DNA from: Streptomyces sp. NBC_01262
Lineage (GTDB): Bacteria > Actinomycetota > Actinomycetes > Streptomycetales > Streptomycetaceae
DNA: 64,000 bases
Direction: 5' to 3'
Assembly (NCBI RefSeq): GCF_036226365.1
Contig: NZ_CP108462.1
Span: 930,001 to 994,000 of the forward strand
Part shown: positions 1-8,015 of the stretch, one piece after another
Layout of the letters: the number at the start of each line of letters is the position of its first letter
Position numbering within the stretch: position 1 is the stretch's first letter
Notes under the pieces: model-generated
The model's input: the letters and a program-made list of their open reading frames with translations, nothing else
Databases searched by the model: none
What the model was told of the DNA's origin: nothing
Program-made: the position numbers and the translations under genes

Positions 1-202
1 TGATCTCCGGGGCGAGCGCGGCCGGGGTGATGCCGCTGAAGGGCCGTTCGGTGCGGGCGATCCGGGTGGCGACCCGCTCGACGCCGGCGGCCAGGGAGAG
101 CCGGTATCCGTCCACCGTGCGGTCGTTGAACAGGTGGGCTCTCGCGTTCCCTGTCCTGGCCGCGCTGGTGACCGTGGCTGCCGACTGTCCCTGGAAACTC
201 AT
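1..202 (-). CDS. desA: DesA-like PLP-dependent decarboxylase, N-terminal part
   Basis: Only the first 67 codons lie in the window; the gene runs off the left edge. The ATG at 202-200 follows an AGGAAGGA ribosome binding site. After a short variable leader the protein reads HLFNDRTVDGYRLSLAAGVE and then TERPFSGITPAALAPEI, which resembles the N-terminus of Streptomyces DesA, the lysine decarboxylase that makes cadaverine for desferrioxamine. The two genes upstream on the same strand are the expected desF and desE partners, which supports the call. An iron box at 241-259 sits just upstream, so iron repression is expected. The catalytic part is not visible, so another member of the same decarboxylase family (e.g. 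a siderophore diaminobutyrate decarboxylase) is possible. Confidence 0.72.
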   Translation of the reverse strand, partial: MSFQGQSAATVTSAARTGNARAHLFNDRTVDGYRLSLAAGVERVATRIARTERPFSGITPAALAPEI

Positions 203-240
203 GTCTGTCCTTCCTGTCGCGAACGCTGGTGCGTCGTTAC

Positions 241-259
241 TTAGGTAAGCCTAACCTAA
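241..259. promoter_or_regulatory. Iron box (DmdR/IdeR type) upstream of desA
   Basis: TTAGGTAAGCCTAACCTAA is an interrupted palindrome. It matches the Streptomyces iron-box consensus TTAGGTTAGGCTCACCTAA at 16 of 19 positions by eye. It abuts the desF stop codon and lies about 40 bases before the desA start, where a repressor would block a desA promoter. Confidence 0.85.
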
Positions 260-260
260 C

Positions 261-1082
261 TTACGCGCCAGAGATCACTTCCTCGCGCAGCTGCTCCTCA
301 CTGGCACCCCGGCGCCAGTAGCCGGAGAACTCGACGCGCCTGCGGTCGAAGCCGCGCTCGCCGACCAGGTGGCGGCGCAGCGCCTTCACGCACCCGGACT
401 CCCCCGCGATCCAGGCGTACGCGTTGTCGCACGGCGGCAGTTCGGCCGCCCGTACGGCCGCCGGGAGATCGCCGCGGACCAGCCAGGTGATCTCGGCGTC
501 GGCCCGGCAGGGCAGATCCTGGATGTCCCCGGCGTCGGGCACATCGATCCAGACCCGCGCCCTCACCCCGGCCGGCAGCCAGTCCAGGATGGCGGCGACG
601 GCCGGCAGCGCGGTGGCGTCGGCCGCCAGCAGCACCCAGTCGGCGCCGGGCGGCGGGCGGAAGCCGACGCTCTTGTTGTCCTCGACGGCCGGGCCGAGCA
701 GCACCGCCCGGTCCCCCGGCCGGGCGGCGGCCGCCCAGGCGGAGGCCGGGCCAGTGTCACCGTGCAGGGCGAAGTCGACATCCACCTCGGCGAGTTCGCG
801 GCGCTGCGCGCGCACCGTGTACGAGCGCATGACGGCCCGTACGGCCGGATCCGTCGCCCGCCACAGGGCGAACCAGCCGTCGCCCGCGTCGGTGAGGACG
901 ACCGGGGCGTCCTGGCCGGGGTGCGGCAGGAAGAGCGAGAAGCTCTGGTCCCGGCCGCCCCCGGCGAAGTCCCGCAGCTGCCCGCCGCCGAAGGTGACCC
1001 GGATCATGGAGGGGCCGAGGCGCTCACTCCGTACGACATGGGCATCGAAGAACCGGAACGCTCCGGCGACGGAACTGGTCAT
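261..1082 (-). CDS. desF: Siderophore-interacting FAD protein (ferric-siderophore reductase), DesF-like
   Basis: The 273-residue protein belongs to the ViuB/SIP family of cytoplasmic flavoproteins that reduce Fe(III)-siderophores after import and so release the iron. The FAD-binding signature RSYTVR is at residues 86-91. The family's C-terminal YWRRGASEEQL is near residue 254, and an NAD(P)H-binding half lies between them. Length is normal. It sits 44 bases downstream of the desE-like gene and upstream of desA, the order seen in Streptomyces desEFABCD clusters, and is probably cotranscribed with desE from the iron-box promoter at 2229. Confidence 0.88.
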   Translation of the reverse strand: MTSSVAGAFRFFDAHVVRSERLGPSMIRVTFGGGQLRDFAGGGRDQSFSLFLPHPGQDAPVVLTDAGDGWFALWRATDPAVRAVMRSYTVRAQRRELAEVDVDFALHGDTGPASAWAAAARPGDRAVLLGPAVEDNKSVGFRPPPGADWVLLAADATALPAVAAILDWLPAGVRARVWIDVPDAGDIQDLPCRADAEITWLVRGDLPAAVRAAELPPCDNAYAWIAGESGCVKALRRHLVGERGFDRRRVEFSGYWRRGASEEQLREEVISGA

Positions 1083-1126
1083 GCGGTCATCCCTTCAAGG
1101 GCGGGCGATGCGGGGCGGGCGACGGC

Positions 1127-2158
1127 TCAGCTGAGCTTCTTGGACTTGGCGATGGCGGCGGCGAGGTTCTCCAGCAGAGGTGCGGCGCCCGCGTACGAGA
1201 ACCGGGGCACCGCGTCCCACTCGGCGACCTGGCCGGCCTTGACGGCGGGCAGTGCCTTCCAGGCGGCCTTGGAGGTGAGGTCCTTGGGCTGGAGGGTGCT
1301 GGCGCGGTTGTCGAGGATGATCAGGTCCGCGTCGTACTTGTCCACGTTCTCCCAGCTCAGGCTCTCGAAGTAGTCGCCCTTGTCGAGCTTGTTGGGGACG
1401 ACGATGTCGACGCCGAGGGACTTGAAGTACATGAGGTCGGCGCCGACCCCGGGGTTGGACGCGTAGAAGATGTCGGCACTGGCGGAGGCGGCCAGGACCT
1501 TGACGCCGCCGCTGGCCTTGGCGGCCGAGCGCAGGGTCGCGGCGGCCTTCTCGAAGCGGGCCTTGGCCTCGGTGACCTTCGCGGCCTTCAGGTCCGCGCC
1601 GAGAGACTCGGCGAGCTCGGCGTAGCGCTGGATGGGGGTGGTCAGCGGCACCCGGGCGACGGTGATGGCGGCGCTGGGGGCGAGGGCGAGGATCTTCTTC
1701 TCGCTCTCGGTCGGGACGTACCACAGGCTGCTCGACTCGTACTGGTGGGTGACGAGGAGGTCGGGGTCCAGAGCCGCGTACTTCTCGATGTTGAACTCGC
1801 CCCAGACGTTGCCCAGGATCGTCACCTTCGAGATGTCCAGGTCGCCCGCCTGCGGGTCGGCCTTGCCGTTCGCGAGCTCGGTCTCGCCGAAGACGCCGAC
1901 GATCTGGTCGTCGATGCCGAAGTCGACGAGGGCGGCAGCCACACCGGTGAAGGCGACGATGTGCTTCGGGGCGCTCTTGGCGGTGAGCTTCTTCTTGCGG
2001 TCGTCGGTGAAGGTCCAACTGCCGCCGCCACTCGCGCTCGACGCGGCCGAATCGCTGTTCCCGCCGCAGGCGGTGAGTACGGCGCCGGCCCCGAGGGCGC
2101 CACCCGCGGCGAGCAGGCCACGGCGGGAGAGAGAAGCGGTGATTCCGGTCTGCGGCAT
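1127..2158 (-). CDS. desE: Iron-siderophore binding lipoprotein, DesE-like
   Basis: The 343-residue protein is a class III (FecB/FhuD-type) extracytoplasmic binding protein for ferric hydroxamates such as ferrioxamine. The N-terminus has a twin-arginine motif (SRRGLL) followed by a hydrophobic stretch and the lipobox LTAC, so it is probably a Tat-exported lipoprotein. A Gly/Ser linker precedes the periplasmic-binding fold (HIVAFTGVAAALVDFGIDDQ onward). Two permease genes and an ATPase are divergently transcribed from the opposite side of a shared iron box and are its likely ABC partners. The DesE name rests on its place before desF-desA; the ligand itself is inferred. Confidence 0.87.
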   Translation of the reverse strand: MPQTGITASLSRRGLLAAGGALGAGAVLTACGGNSDSAASSASGGGSWTFTDDRKKKLTAKSAPKHIVAFTGVAAALVDFGIDDQIVGVFGETELANGKADPQAGDLDISKVTILGNVWGEFNIEKYAALDPDLLVTHQYESSSLWYVPTESEKKILALAPSAAITVARVPLTTPIQRYAELAESLGADLKAAKVTEAKARFEKAAATLRSAAKASGGVKVLAASASADIFYASNPGVGADLMYFKSLGVDIVVPNKLDKGDYFESLSWENVDKYDADLIILDNRASTLQPKDLTSKAAWKALPAVKAGQVAEWDAVPRFSYAGAAPLLENLAAAIAKSKKLS

Positions 2159-2228
2159 GGCTGTGTCTTTCCTGTGGAGAGGTAAGGGGAGAGTAAAAAC
2201 GTGAGGTCACAGGGACCCACGGCGGATG

Positions 2229-2247
2229 TTAGGTTAACCTAACCTAA
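2229..2247. promoter_or_regulatory. Iron box between divergent uptake genes
   Basis: TTAGGTTAACCTAACCTAA matches the DmdR/IdeR consensus TTAGGTTAGGCTCACCTAA at 16 of 19 positions. It lies 71 bases upstream of the binding-protein start and 24 bases upstream of the permease start, so one site can control both directions. Confidence 0.88.
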
Positions 2248-2271
2248 GTCAATGTCCAATGGAGTGTCCCG

Positions 2272-3357
2272 GTGCTCCCCCGGCCCGCACGGAGCCCGTA
2301 CGTGTCCCTCACCAAGTCGCCGCCGATACGCCGGGATCCACCGGCCGGACGGGCCGGCGCACCCGCGCTGCGAGGCGCCGGGCTGCTGGCGGCCCTGCTC
2401 CTCCTGACCGCCGTACTGGCGCTCAGCATCGGGGTCGGCGCCCGGCAGCTCTCCCCCGCCGAGGTCTGGCACGGGCTCTTCGACAGCGGCTCCCCCGCCT
2501 ACCCGGTCGTCCACGAGATGCGCCTGCCCCGCACGCTGCTCGGGCTGCTCGCCGGGGTCGCGCTGGGCCTGGCCGGAGGCGTCATGCAGGCCCTGACCCG
2601 CAATCCGCTGGCCGACCCCGGGCTGCTGGGCATCAACGCCGGCGCCTCGGCGGCCGTCGCCACCGCCATCGCCTTCTTCGGAGTCGCGACCTTCAACGGC
2701 TACGTCTGGTTCGCGCTGCTCGGCGCGGCCCTCGTCTCGGTGCTCGTCTACGCCGTCGGCGGCGGGCGCGGGGCCACCCCGGCGCGCCTGGCGCTCGCCG
2801 GGTCAGGGCTCAACGCCACCCTCTACTCCTACGTCAGCGCCGTGATCCTGCTGGACTCCGCCTCCCTGGACCGGATGCGCTTCTGGACCGTCGGCTCGCT
2901 GGCCTCCGCCGAACCGGCCACCGTCGCCCGGCTGGCGCCCTTCGTCGTGGCCGGTCTGCTGCTCGCCCTGGCCCTGGCCCGGCCGCTCAACGCCCTTGCC
3001 CTGGGCGAGGATTCCGCCACGGCGCTCGGCGCCCGGCCCGCCCGCACCCGTACCGGCGCGATCGTGGCGGTGACCCTGCTGTGCGGGGCCGCCACGGCGG
3101 CCTGCGGGCCGATCGTCTTCGTCGGCCTGATGGTGCCGCATCTCGTACGCGCCCTGACCGGGCCGGATCTGCGGTGGCTGCTGCCGTACTGCGCGGTGCT
3201 CGCGCCGGTGCTGCTGCTCGGCGCGGATGTGCTCGGGCGGGTGGTGGCCCGGCCAGGCGAGCTCCAGGTGGGCATCGTGACGACGGTGCTGGGCGGACCG
3301 CTGTTCCTGTACCTCGTGCGCAGGGGCGCCCGATGGGGAAAGGTGGCGCGGGCATGA
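2272..3357 (+). CDS. Ferric-siderophore ABC permease, FecCD family (first subunit)
   Basis: The 361-residue, highly hydrophobic protein of the FecCD/BtuC class has about nine to ten membrane helices. Family motifs include RLPRTLLGLLAGVALGLAGG, MQALTRNPLADPG and the C-terminal GGPLFLYLVRRG. The GTG start at 2272 is chosen because GGAG at 2261-2264 is well spaced; a second GTG at 2302 is possible. It overlaps the next permease by ATGA. It forms the channel heterodimer that moves ferric hydroxamate delivered by the DesE-like lipoprotein into the cytoplasm, and should be iron-repressed through the box at 2229. Confidence 0.9.
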   Translation: MLPRPARSPYVSLTKSPPIRRDPPAGRAGAPALRGAGLLAALLLLTAVLALSIGVGARQLSPAEVWHGLFDSGSPAYPVVHEMRLPRTLLGLLAGVALGLAGGVMQALTRNPLADPGLLGINAGASAAVATAIAFFGVATFNGYVWFALLGAALVSVLVYAVGGGRGATPARLALAGSGLNATLYSYVSAVILLDSASLDRMRFWTVGSLASAEPATVARLAPFVVAGLLLALALARPLNALALGEDSATALGARPARTRTGAIVAVTLLCGAATAACGPIVFVGLMVPHLVRALTGPDLRWLLPYCAVLAPVLLLGADVLGRVVARPGELQVGIVTTVLGGPLFLYLVRRGARWGKVARA

Positions 3358-4376
3358 GCGTCATACGCTTCACCGGCCGCTCGGTCGTCTTCCGGCCCCG
3401 GTCCCTGGCGGTCGGCGCCGGCTGCGCGCTGCTCGCCCTCACCCTGGCCGTGCTGGCCATCGGCAGCGGCGACTACCCGATCGGCCCGGCCGACGTGCTG
3501 AGCACCCTGGCCGGACACGGCTCCGCCGCGCAGGACTTCATCGTCAACCAACTGCGGCTGCCGCGCGTCGTCACCGCGCTGCTGGTCGGCGCGGCGCTGG
3601 GGCTGTCGGGCGCGCTTTTGCAGTCCCTCGTACGCAATCCGCTCGGCAGCCCCGATGTGCTCGGCTTCACCCAGGGCGCGTCGGCCGGAGCACTGGTCGT
3701 GGTCGTCACCGGGGGCAGCAGCCTGGCGCTGGCCTGCGGCGCGGTGACCGGCGGCCTGGCCACCGGGGGGCTCATCTACGCGCTCGCCTGGCGGCAGGGC
3801 GTGCACGGCTACCGTCTGGTGCTGATCGGCATCGGGGTCGCCGCCGTCCTGACCGGCGTCAACAGCTATCTGCTGACCCGGGCCCAGCTCATGGACGCCG
3901 CCCGCGCCGTGCTCTGGCTCACCGGCAGCCTCGACGGGCGCGGCTGGGACAACGCCCGGCCGCTCGCGGCCGCGATGGCGGTGGTGGTGCCGGTGGTGCT
4001 GGGCCTCGGGCGGGCGCTGCGGATGATCGAGATGGGCGACGACGCGGCCTTCGCGCTGGGCGTGCGCGTCGAACGCGTACGGCTGGTGCTGCTCGCCTGC
4101 GCCGTAGTGCTCGCCTCCTTCGCCGCCGCGGCCGCCGGGCCGGTCTCCTTCGTGGCCCTGACCGCACCCCAGTTGGCCAAGCGGATGACCAGGGCCCCGG
4201 GGCCCGGTCTGCTCCCCTCGATGGCCACCGGAGCGGCCCTGCTGGTCGCCGCCGACTGGGGCGCGCAACGGCTGTTCACGGGCCATCAGCTGCCGGTGGG
4301 CGTGGTGACCGGCGTACTGGGCGGCGGATACCTCGTGTGGCTGCTGGCCACGGAGCGCAGGGCGGGCCGGATATGA
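3354..4376 (+). CDS. Ferric-siderophore ABC permease, FecCD family (second subunit)
   Basis: The 340-residue BtuC-type membrane protein is the partner of the preceding gene. It carries the motifs RLPRVVTALLVGAALGLSGA, QSLVRNPLGSPD and the C-terminal GGGYLVWLLATERR. Its start overlaps the stop of the first permease (ATGA at 3354-3357) and its own stop overlaps the ATPase start, so the three are translationally coupled. The Glu/Gly loop that contacts the ATPase (near ALGVRVERVR) is intact. Confidence 0.9.
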   Translation: MSVIRFTGRSVVFRPRSLAVGAGCALLALTLAVLAIGSGDYPIGPADVLSTLAGHGSAAQDFIVNQLRLPRVVTALLVGAALGLSGALLQSLVRNPLGSPDVLGFTQGASAGALVVVVTGGSSLALACGAVTGGLATGGLIYALAWRQGVHGYRLVLIGIGVAAVLTGVNSYLLTRAQLMDAARAVLWLTGSLDGRGWDNARPLAAAMAVVVPVVLGLGRALRMIEMGDDAAFALGVRVERVRLVLLACAVVLASFAAAAAGPVSFVALTAPQLAKRMTRAPGPGLLPSMATGAALLVAADWGAQRLFTGHQLPVGVVTGVLGGGYLVWLLATERRAGRI

Positions 4377-5230
4377 CAACGAACCCGAAGACAGGAACGG
4401 AAGCAGCGCACACCATGGAATCCCGAGCGGAATCCCGCCTCACCGGCAACGGTCTGACCCTCGCGTACGACAAGCGCACGATCGCCGAGAACCTGACCGT
4501 GCCCATCCCAGACCGGTCCTTCACGGTCGTCGTGGGACCCAACGCCTGCGGTAAGTCCACGCTGCTGCGCGCCCTTTCGCGCATGCTGAAGCCGGTGAGC
4601 GGAAGCGTGCTGCTGGACGGTCAGGACATCTCCTCCCTGCCCGCCAAGAAGGTCGCCCGCACCCTGGGGCTGCTGCCGCAGTCCTCCATCGCGCCCGACG
4701 GCATCACGGTCGCCGAGCTGGTGGCGCGCGGCCGCTACCCGCACCAGGGGCTGCTGCGCCAGTGGTCGGAAGACGACGAGCGGGTGGTCGGCGAGTCGAT
4801 GGCGGCGACCGGGGTCGCCGACCTCGCGGACCGGATGGTCGACGAGCTGTCGGGCGGTCAGCGGCAGCGCGTGTGGATCGCCATGGCGCTGGCGCAGGAG
4901 ACCCCGCTGCTGCTTCTGGACGAGCCGACGACCTACCTCGACATCGCCCACCAGATCGAGATCCTCGACCTGTGCGCGCACCTGCACGAGGAGGAGGGCC
5001 GCACGCTGGTGGCCGTACTGCACGACCTGAACCACGCCGCCCGCTACGCCACCCACCTCATCGCGATGCGCGACGGCAAGGTGGTGGCCGCCGGAGCCCC
5101 CAACGACATCGTGACGGCCGACCTGGTCGAGGAGGTCTTCGGACTGCCCTGCCGCGTCATCGACGACCCGGAGACCGGCACGCCGCTGGTCGTCCCCGCC
5201 GCCCGCGCCCGTAAGCGGGCACAGCTGTGA
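4373..5230 (+). CDS. Ferric-siderophore ABC ATPase, FecE family
   Basis: The 285-residue ATPase drives the importer formed with the two upstream permeases. Walker A is GPNACGKST, the signature is LSGGQRQR, Walker B is LLLLDEPTTYLD and the switch histidine is in VLHDLNHAARY, so it looks fully active. The ATG at 4373 overlaps the permease stop. The stop is shared with the GTG of the next gene (GTGA at 5227-5230), which places the acylase-acetyltransferase fusion in the same operon. A closely related paralogue serves the second system at 12495-13325. Confidence 0.93.
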   Translation: MTTNPKTGTEAAHTMESRAESRLTGNGLTLAYDKRTIAENLTVPIPDRSFTVVVGPNACGKSTLLRALSRMLKPVSGSVLLDGQDISSLPAKKVARTLGLLPQSSIAPDGITVAELVARGRYPHQGLLRQWSEDDERVVGESMAATGVADLADRMVDELSGGQRQRVWIAMALAQETPLLLLDEPTTYLDIAHQIEILDLCAHLHEEEGRTLVAVLHDLNHAARYATHLIAMRDGKVVAAGAPNDIVTADLVEEVFGLPCRVIDDPETGTPLVVPAARARKRAQL

Positions 5231-7845
5231 GCATCGAGGTCCACCGGGACGCCTGGGGCATCCCGCACCTGCGGGCCGGCAGCGCGGACGAACTGGCCTT
5301 CGCCCAGGGCCGCAACGCCGCCACCGACCGCGCCTGGCAGATCGAGGTCGAGCGCCACCGCTCCCAGGGCACGACCGCCGCCTTCCTCGGCCCCGAGGCC
5401 GTCGGCTGGGACCGCTTCGCCCGCCAGTCCCGGCTGGACGACACCGCCCGCCGCTGCTTCCGCCGGCTGGACGGCGGTACGCGGGCCTGGATCACGTCGT
5501 ACGTGGACGGGGTCAACGCCGGTCTCCCCGAAGGGGCCGCCCACGCCCCGCAGTTCGCGGCCACCGGGGTGGCCCCGGGCCGCTGGGAGCCGTGGACTCC
5601 GCTGGGCGTGTGGCTGTCGACGCACATCCTGTTCGCCGGCTTCCCCGCCAAGCTGTGGCGCGAGGAGGTCGCCCGCCGCCTCGGCGACGAGGCGGTCGGG
5701 CTGTTCGCCACCGACGGCCCCGGCACCTCCGGCAGCAACGGCTTGCTGGTGTCCGGCGAGCGTACGCACTCCGGCTCGGCCATCATCGCGGGCGACCCGC
5801 ACCGTTTCATCGAGGACCCGGGCATCTACCAGCAGGTCCACCTCGCCTGCCCCGACTACGACGTCGTCGGTCTCGCCGTCCCCGGCATCCCGGGCCTGCC
5901 CCACTTCGGGCACGCGGGCGCGGTCGCCTGGGCGATCACCAACGCCATGGCCGACTACCACGACCTGTACCGCGAGCGGCTTCGGCGTACCGGTACGGGC
6001 GTCGAGGCCCTCGGGCCGGACGGCTGGCGGCCCGCCACCGTCCATGCCGAGACGGTGGAGGTGGCCGGGGCGGAGTCCGTCGGGGTCGAGGTGATCGAGA
6101 CCGAGCGCGGGCCGGTCGTCATCGGCGGCGCCGACGGCCACCTCGCCATCAGCCTGCGCTACCCGCCGCGCGTACGGGAGGAGCTGGGCTTCGCCGCCCT
6201 GCCCGCGCTGCTGCGGGCGACCACCGTCGCCGACGTGGACCGGGCCCTGGACGGCTGGGCCGAGCCGGTCAATGTCGTCCACGCCGCCGACACCGGGGGC
6301 GGGCTGCTGCACCGGGTCGCGGGCGCGGTGCCGCTGCGCAGCCGCGACAACAGGGTGCGCGTCGTCCCGGCCTGGGAGCCCGGGCACGAATGGCTCGGCT
6401 GGCACGACCCCCTGCCGCGGCGGCCGGTCGACGGCGTCGCGGTGATGGCCAACGAGCGCGGCCTCGCCGAGTCCGTCGGCGTCGAATTCGCCCCGCCGTA
6501 CCGGGCCCGGCGGATCCGGCAGCTGCTCGACGCCTCCGCGACCTGGTCGGCGGACGATATGGCCGCCGTCCACACCGACACCCATCTGGCCTCGGCCCGG
6601 CCGCTGCTGGAGCTGCTCGCCGCCCTGGACGGGCTCAGCCCGATCGCCTCGGCGCTGCGGGGGCGGCTGCTGGGGTGGGACCGCCGGATGGCGGCCGACA
6701 GTACTGAGGCCACGTCATACGCCGCGGTGCGCGGGGCCGTTGTGCGGCGGCTCGCGTCCCATCCGGTTCTGGCCGGGCTGGCCGAGTCCGTCGGCGATCC
6801 CTCGTACCCGGCGCTCTTCCGGCCCTGGCTCGCCCTGCTCCCCCGGGTCGCGTACGCCCTGGAGTCCCTGCTGACGGGCGGGCTGTTCCCGGACGGTGAC
6901 ATCACGGACGCGGTGCGGGCGGCCGTCGAGGAGATCGCCGCCTTGGCCGCCGCCCCGGCGCCCTGGGGTGAAGTGCACCGGCTCACGCCCTGGCAGGCCC
7001 TGCCCGACGCCGAGTCTGAGGACTGGCCCGGTCTGGCCGGGGACCACGACTGCGTCCTGGCCACCTCCAGCGTCCCCGGCCTCACCGACCGCTTCGCGCG
7101 CGGCCCCTCCGCCCGCTATGTCTGGGACCTCGCCCGCCGCGACGACAGCCTCTGGATCGTCCCCCTCGGCGCCTCCGGCATCCCCGGCGACCCCCACCAC
7201 CGCGACCAGCTGCCGCTGTGGGCGCGGGGCGAACTCGCCCCCGTCGTCACCGACTGGGACGTCCTGCGCGCGCGGACCGCGCCGGCCTACGTCCACGAGC
7301 AGGAGGTCGACGGCTTCGGAACCGTCCGTATCCGGCCCGTCGACCCGGCATGCGACACCGACCTCATCTTTGGCTGGGTCACCCAGGACCGCGCCCGCTT
7401 CTGGGGCATGCGCGAGCATTCGCGCGAGCGCGTCCAGGAGATCTACGAGTACCTGGACTCCCTCACCACCCACCACGCGTACCTGCTGGAGCGCGACGGG
7501 CGCCCCGTCGCCCTCTTCCAGTCCTACGAGCCCGCCGAGGATCCCCTCGGCGAGTGCTACGACGTGCTGCCCGGCGACTTCGGCATCCACGTCCTCATCG
7601 GCCCGGCGGCGGTCGGCGGCGGTCGCGAGCCCGGTTTCACCGGTGGGCTGCTGACGGTGTTCCTCGGGTATCTGCTCGACACCGACCCTTCCCGGCGGCG
7701 GATCGTCGCCGAGCCCGACGCCCGCAACGAACGGGCTGTCGCCCGCTTCCTCCGGGCTGGGTTCGTGCTCGGGCCCGAGATCCAACTGCCGGAGAAGCGG
7801 GCCCGACTTGTCTTCCTGGCGCGGGAGGCGTTCGCGGGCGCGTAG
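5227..7845 (+). CDS. Penicillin-acylase-type hydrolase fused to IucB/DesC-like acyltransferase
   Basis: The 872-residue protein has two unrelated domains. Residues 1 to about 690 resemble penicillin/AHL acylases of the Ntn-hydrolase family; Gly169-Ser170-Asn171 in TSGSNGLLVSG is the expected self-cleavage site and catalytic serine. Residues of about 698-872 are a GNAT domain of the IucB/RhbD/MbtK/DesC type, with GDFGIHVLIGP, EPDARNERAVARFLRAGF and the ending LPEKRARLVFLAREAF. That family acylates N-hydroxylysine or N-hydroxy-diamines in siderophore pathways. No signal peptide is seen, whereas many acylases are exported, so a cytoplasmic place is likely. It is translationally coupled to the importer ATPase. 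A role in trimming or exchanging acyl groups on hydroxamate siderophores is inference. Confidence 0.85.
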   Translation: MSIEVHRDAWGIPHLRAGSADELAFAQGRNAATDRAWQIEVERHRSQGTTAAFLGPEAVGWDRFARQSRLDDTARRCFRRLDGGTRAWITSYVDGVNAGLPEGAAHAPQFAATGVAPGRWEPWTPLGVWLSTHILFAGFPAKLWREEVARRLGDEAVGLFATDGPGTSGSNGLLVSGERTHSGSAIIAGDPHRFIEDPGIYQQVHLACPDYDVVGLAVPGIPGLPHFGHAGAVAWAITNAMADYHDLYRERLRRTGTGVEALGPDGWRPATVHAETVEVAGAESVGVEVIETERGPVVIGGADGHLAISLRYPPRVREELGFAALPALLRATTVADVDRALDGWAEPVNVVHAADTGGGLLHRVAGAVPLRSRDNRVRVVPAWEPGHEWLGWHDPLPRRPVDGVAVMANERGLAESVGVEFAPPYRARRIRQLLDASATWSADDMAAVHTDTHLASARPLLELLAALDGLSPIASALRGRLLGWDRRMAADSTEATSYAAVRGAVVRRLASHPVLAGLAESVGDPSYPALFRPWLALLPRVAYALESLLTGGLFPDGDITDAVRAAVEEIAALAAAPAPWGEVHRLTPWQALPDAESEDWPGLAGDHDCVLATSSVPGLTDRFARGPSARYVWDLARRDDSLWIVPLGASGIPGDPHHRDQLPLWARGELAPVVTDWDVLRARTAPAYVHEQEVDGFGTVRIRPVDPACDTDLIFGWVTQDRARFWGMREHSRERVQEIYEYLDSLTTHHAYLLERDGRPVALFQSYEPAEDPLGECYDVLPGDFGIHVLIGPAAVGGGREPGFTGGLLTVFLGYLLDTDPSRRRIVAEPDARNERAVARFLRAGFVLGPEIQLPEKRARLVFLAREAFAGA

Positions 7846-7901
7846 TGATTCCCCCACCCCGCCCCTTCCCGAAACCGGGCTCCGCCCGGACCCTCCCCCA
7901 G

Positions 7902-7982
7902 AGGGGGTATACCCCCAGGGCTCCGCCCCCGGAGCCCGAACGCCCTGCGGGCATGTCCTCAACGCCGGACGGGCTGAAATGG
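7902..7982. repeat. Intergenic GC-rich palindromes of the common Streptomyces type
   Basis: The 170-base gap between the acylase fusion and the GH6 gene contains GGGGGTATACCCCC (7902-7915) and a hairpin with arms GGGCTCCG and CGGAGCCC (7918-7937). It then has ACGCCGGACGGGCTGAAAT, a string I recognise from many Streptomyces intergenic regions. It may act as a transcription terminator for the uptake operon. No protein or clear promoter is visible in it. Confidence 0.5.
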
Positions 7983-8015
7983 CAACCTTTCGCGCGGCGG
8001 CGGCGACCAACAGGC

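Noticed and set aside
7902..7915. GGGGGTATACCCCC as a copper (CsoR) operator
   Set aside because: Half-site orientation is the reverse of TACCC-N5-GGGTA, there is no metal gene next to it and it sits in a common Streptomyces repeat.
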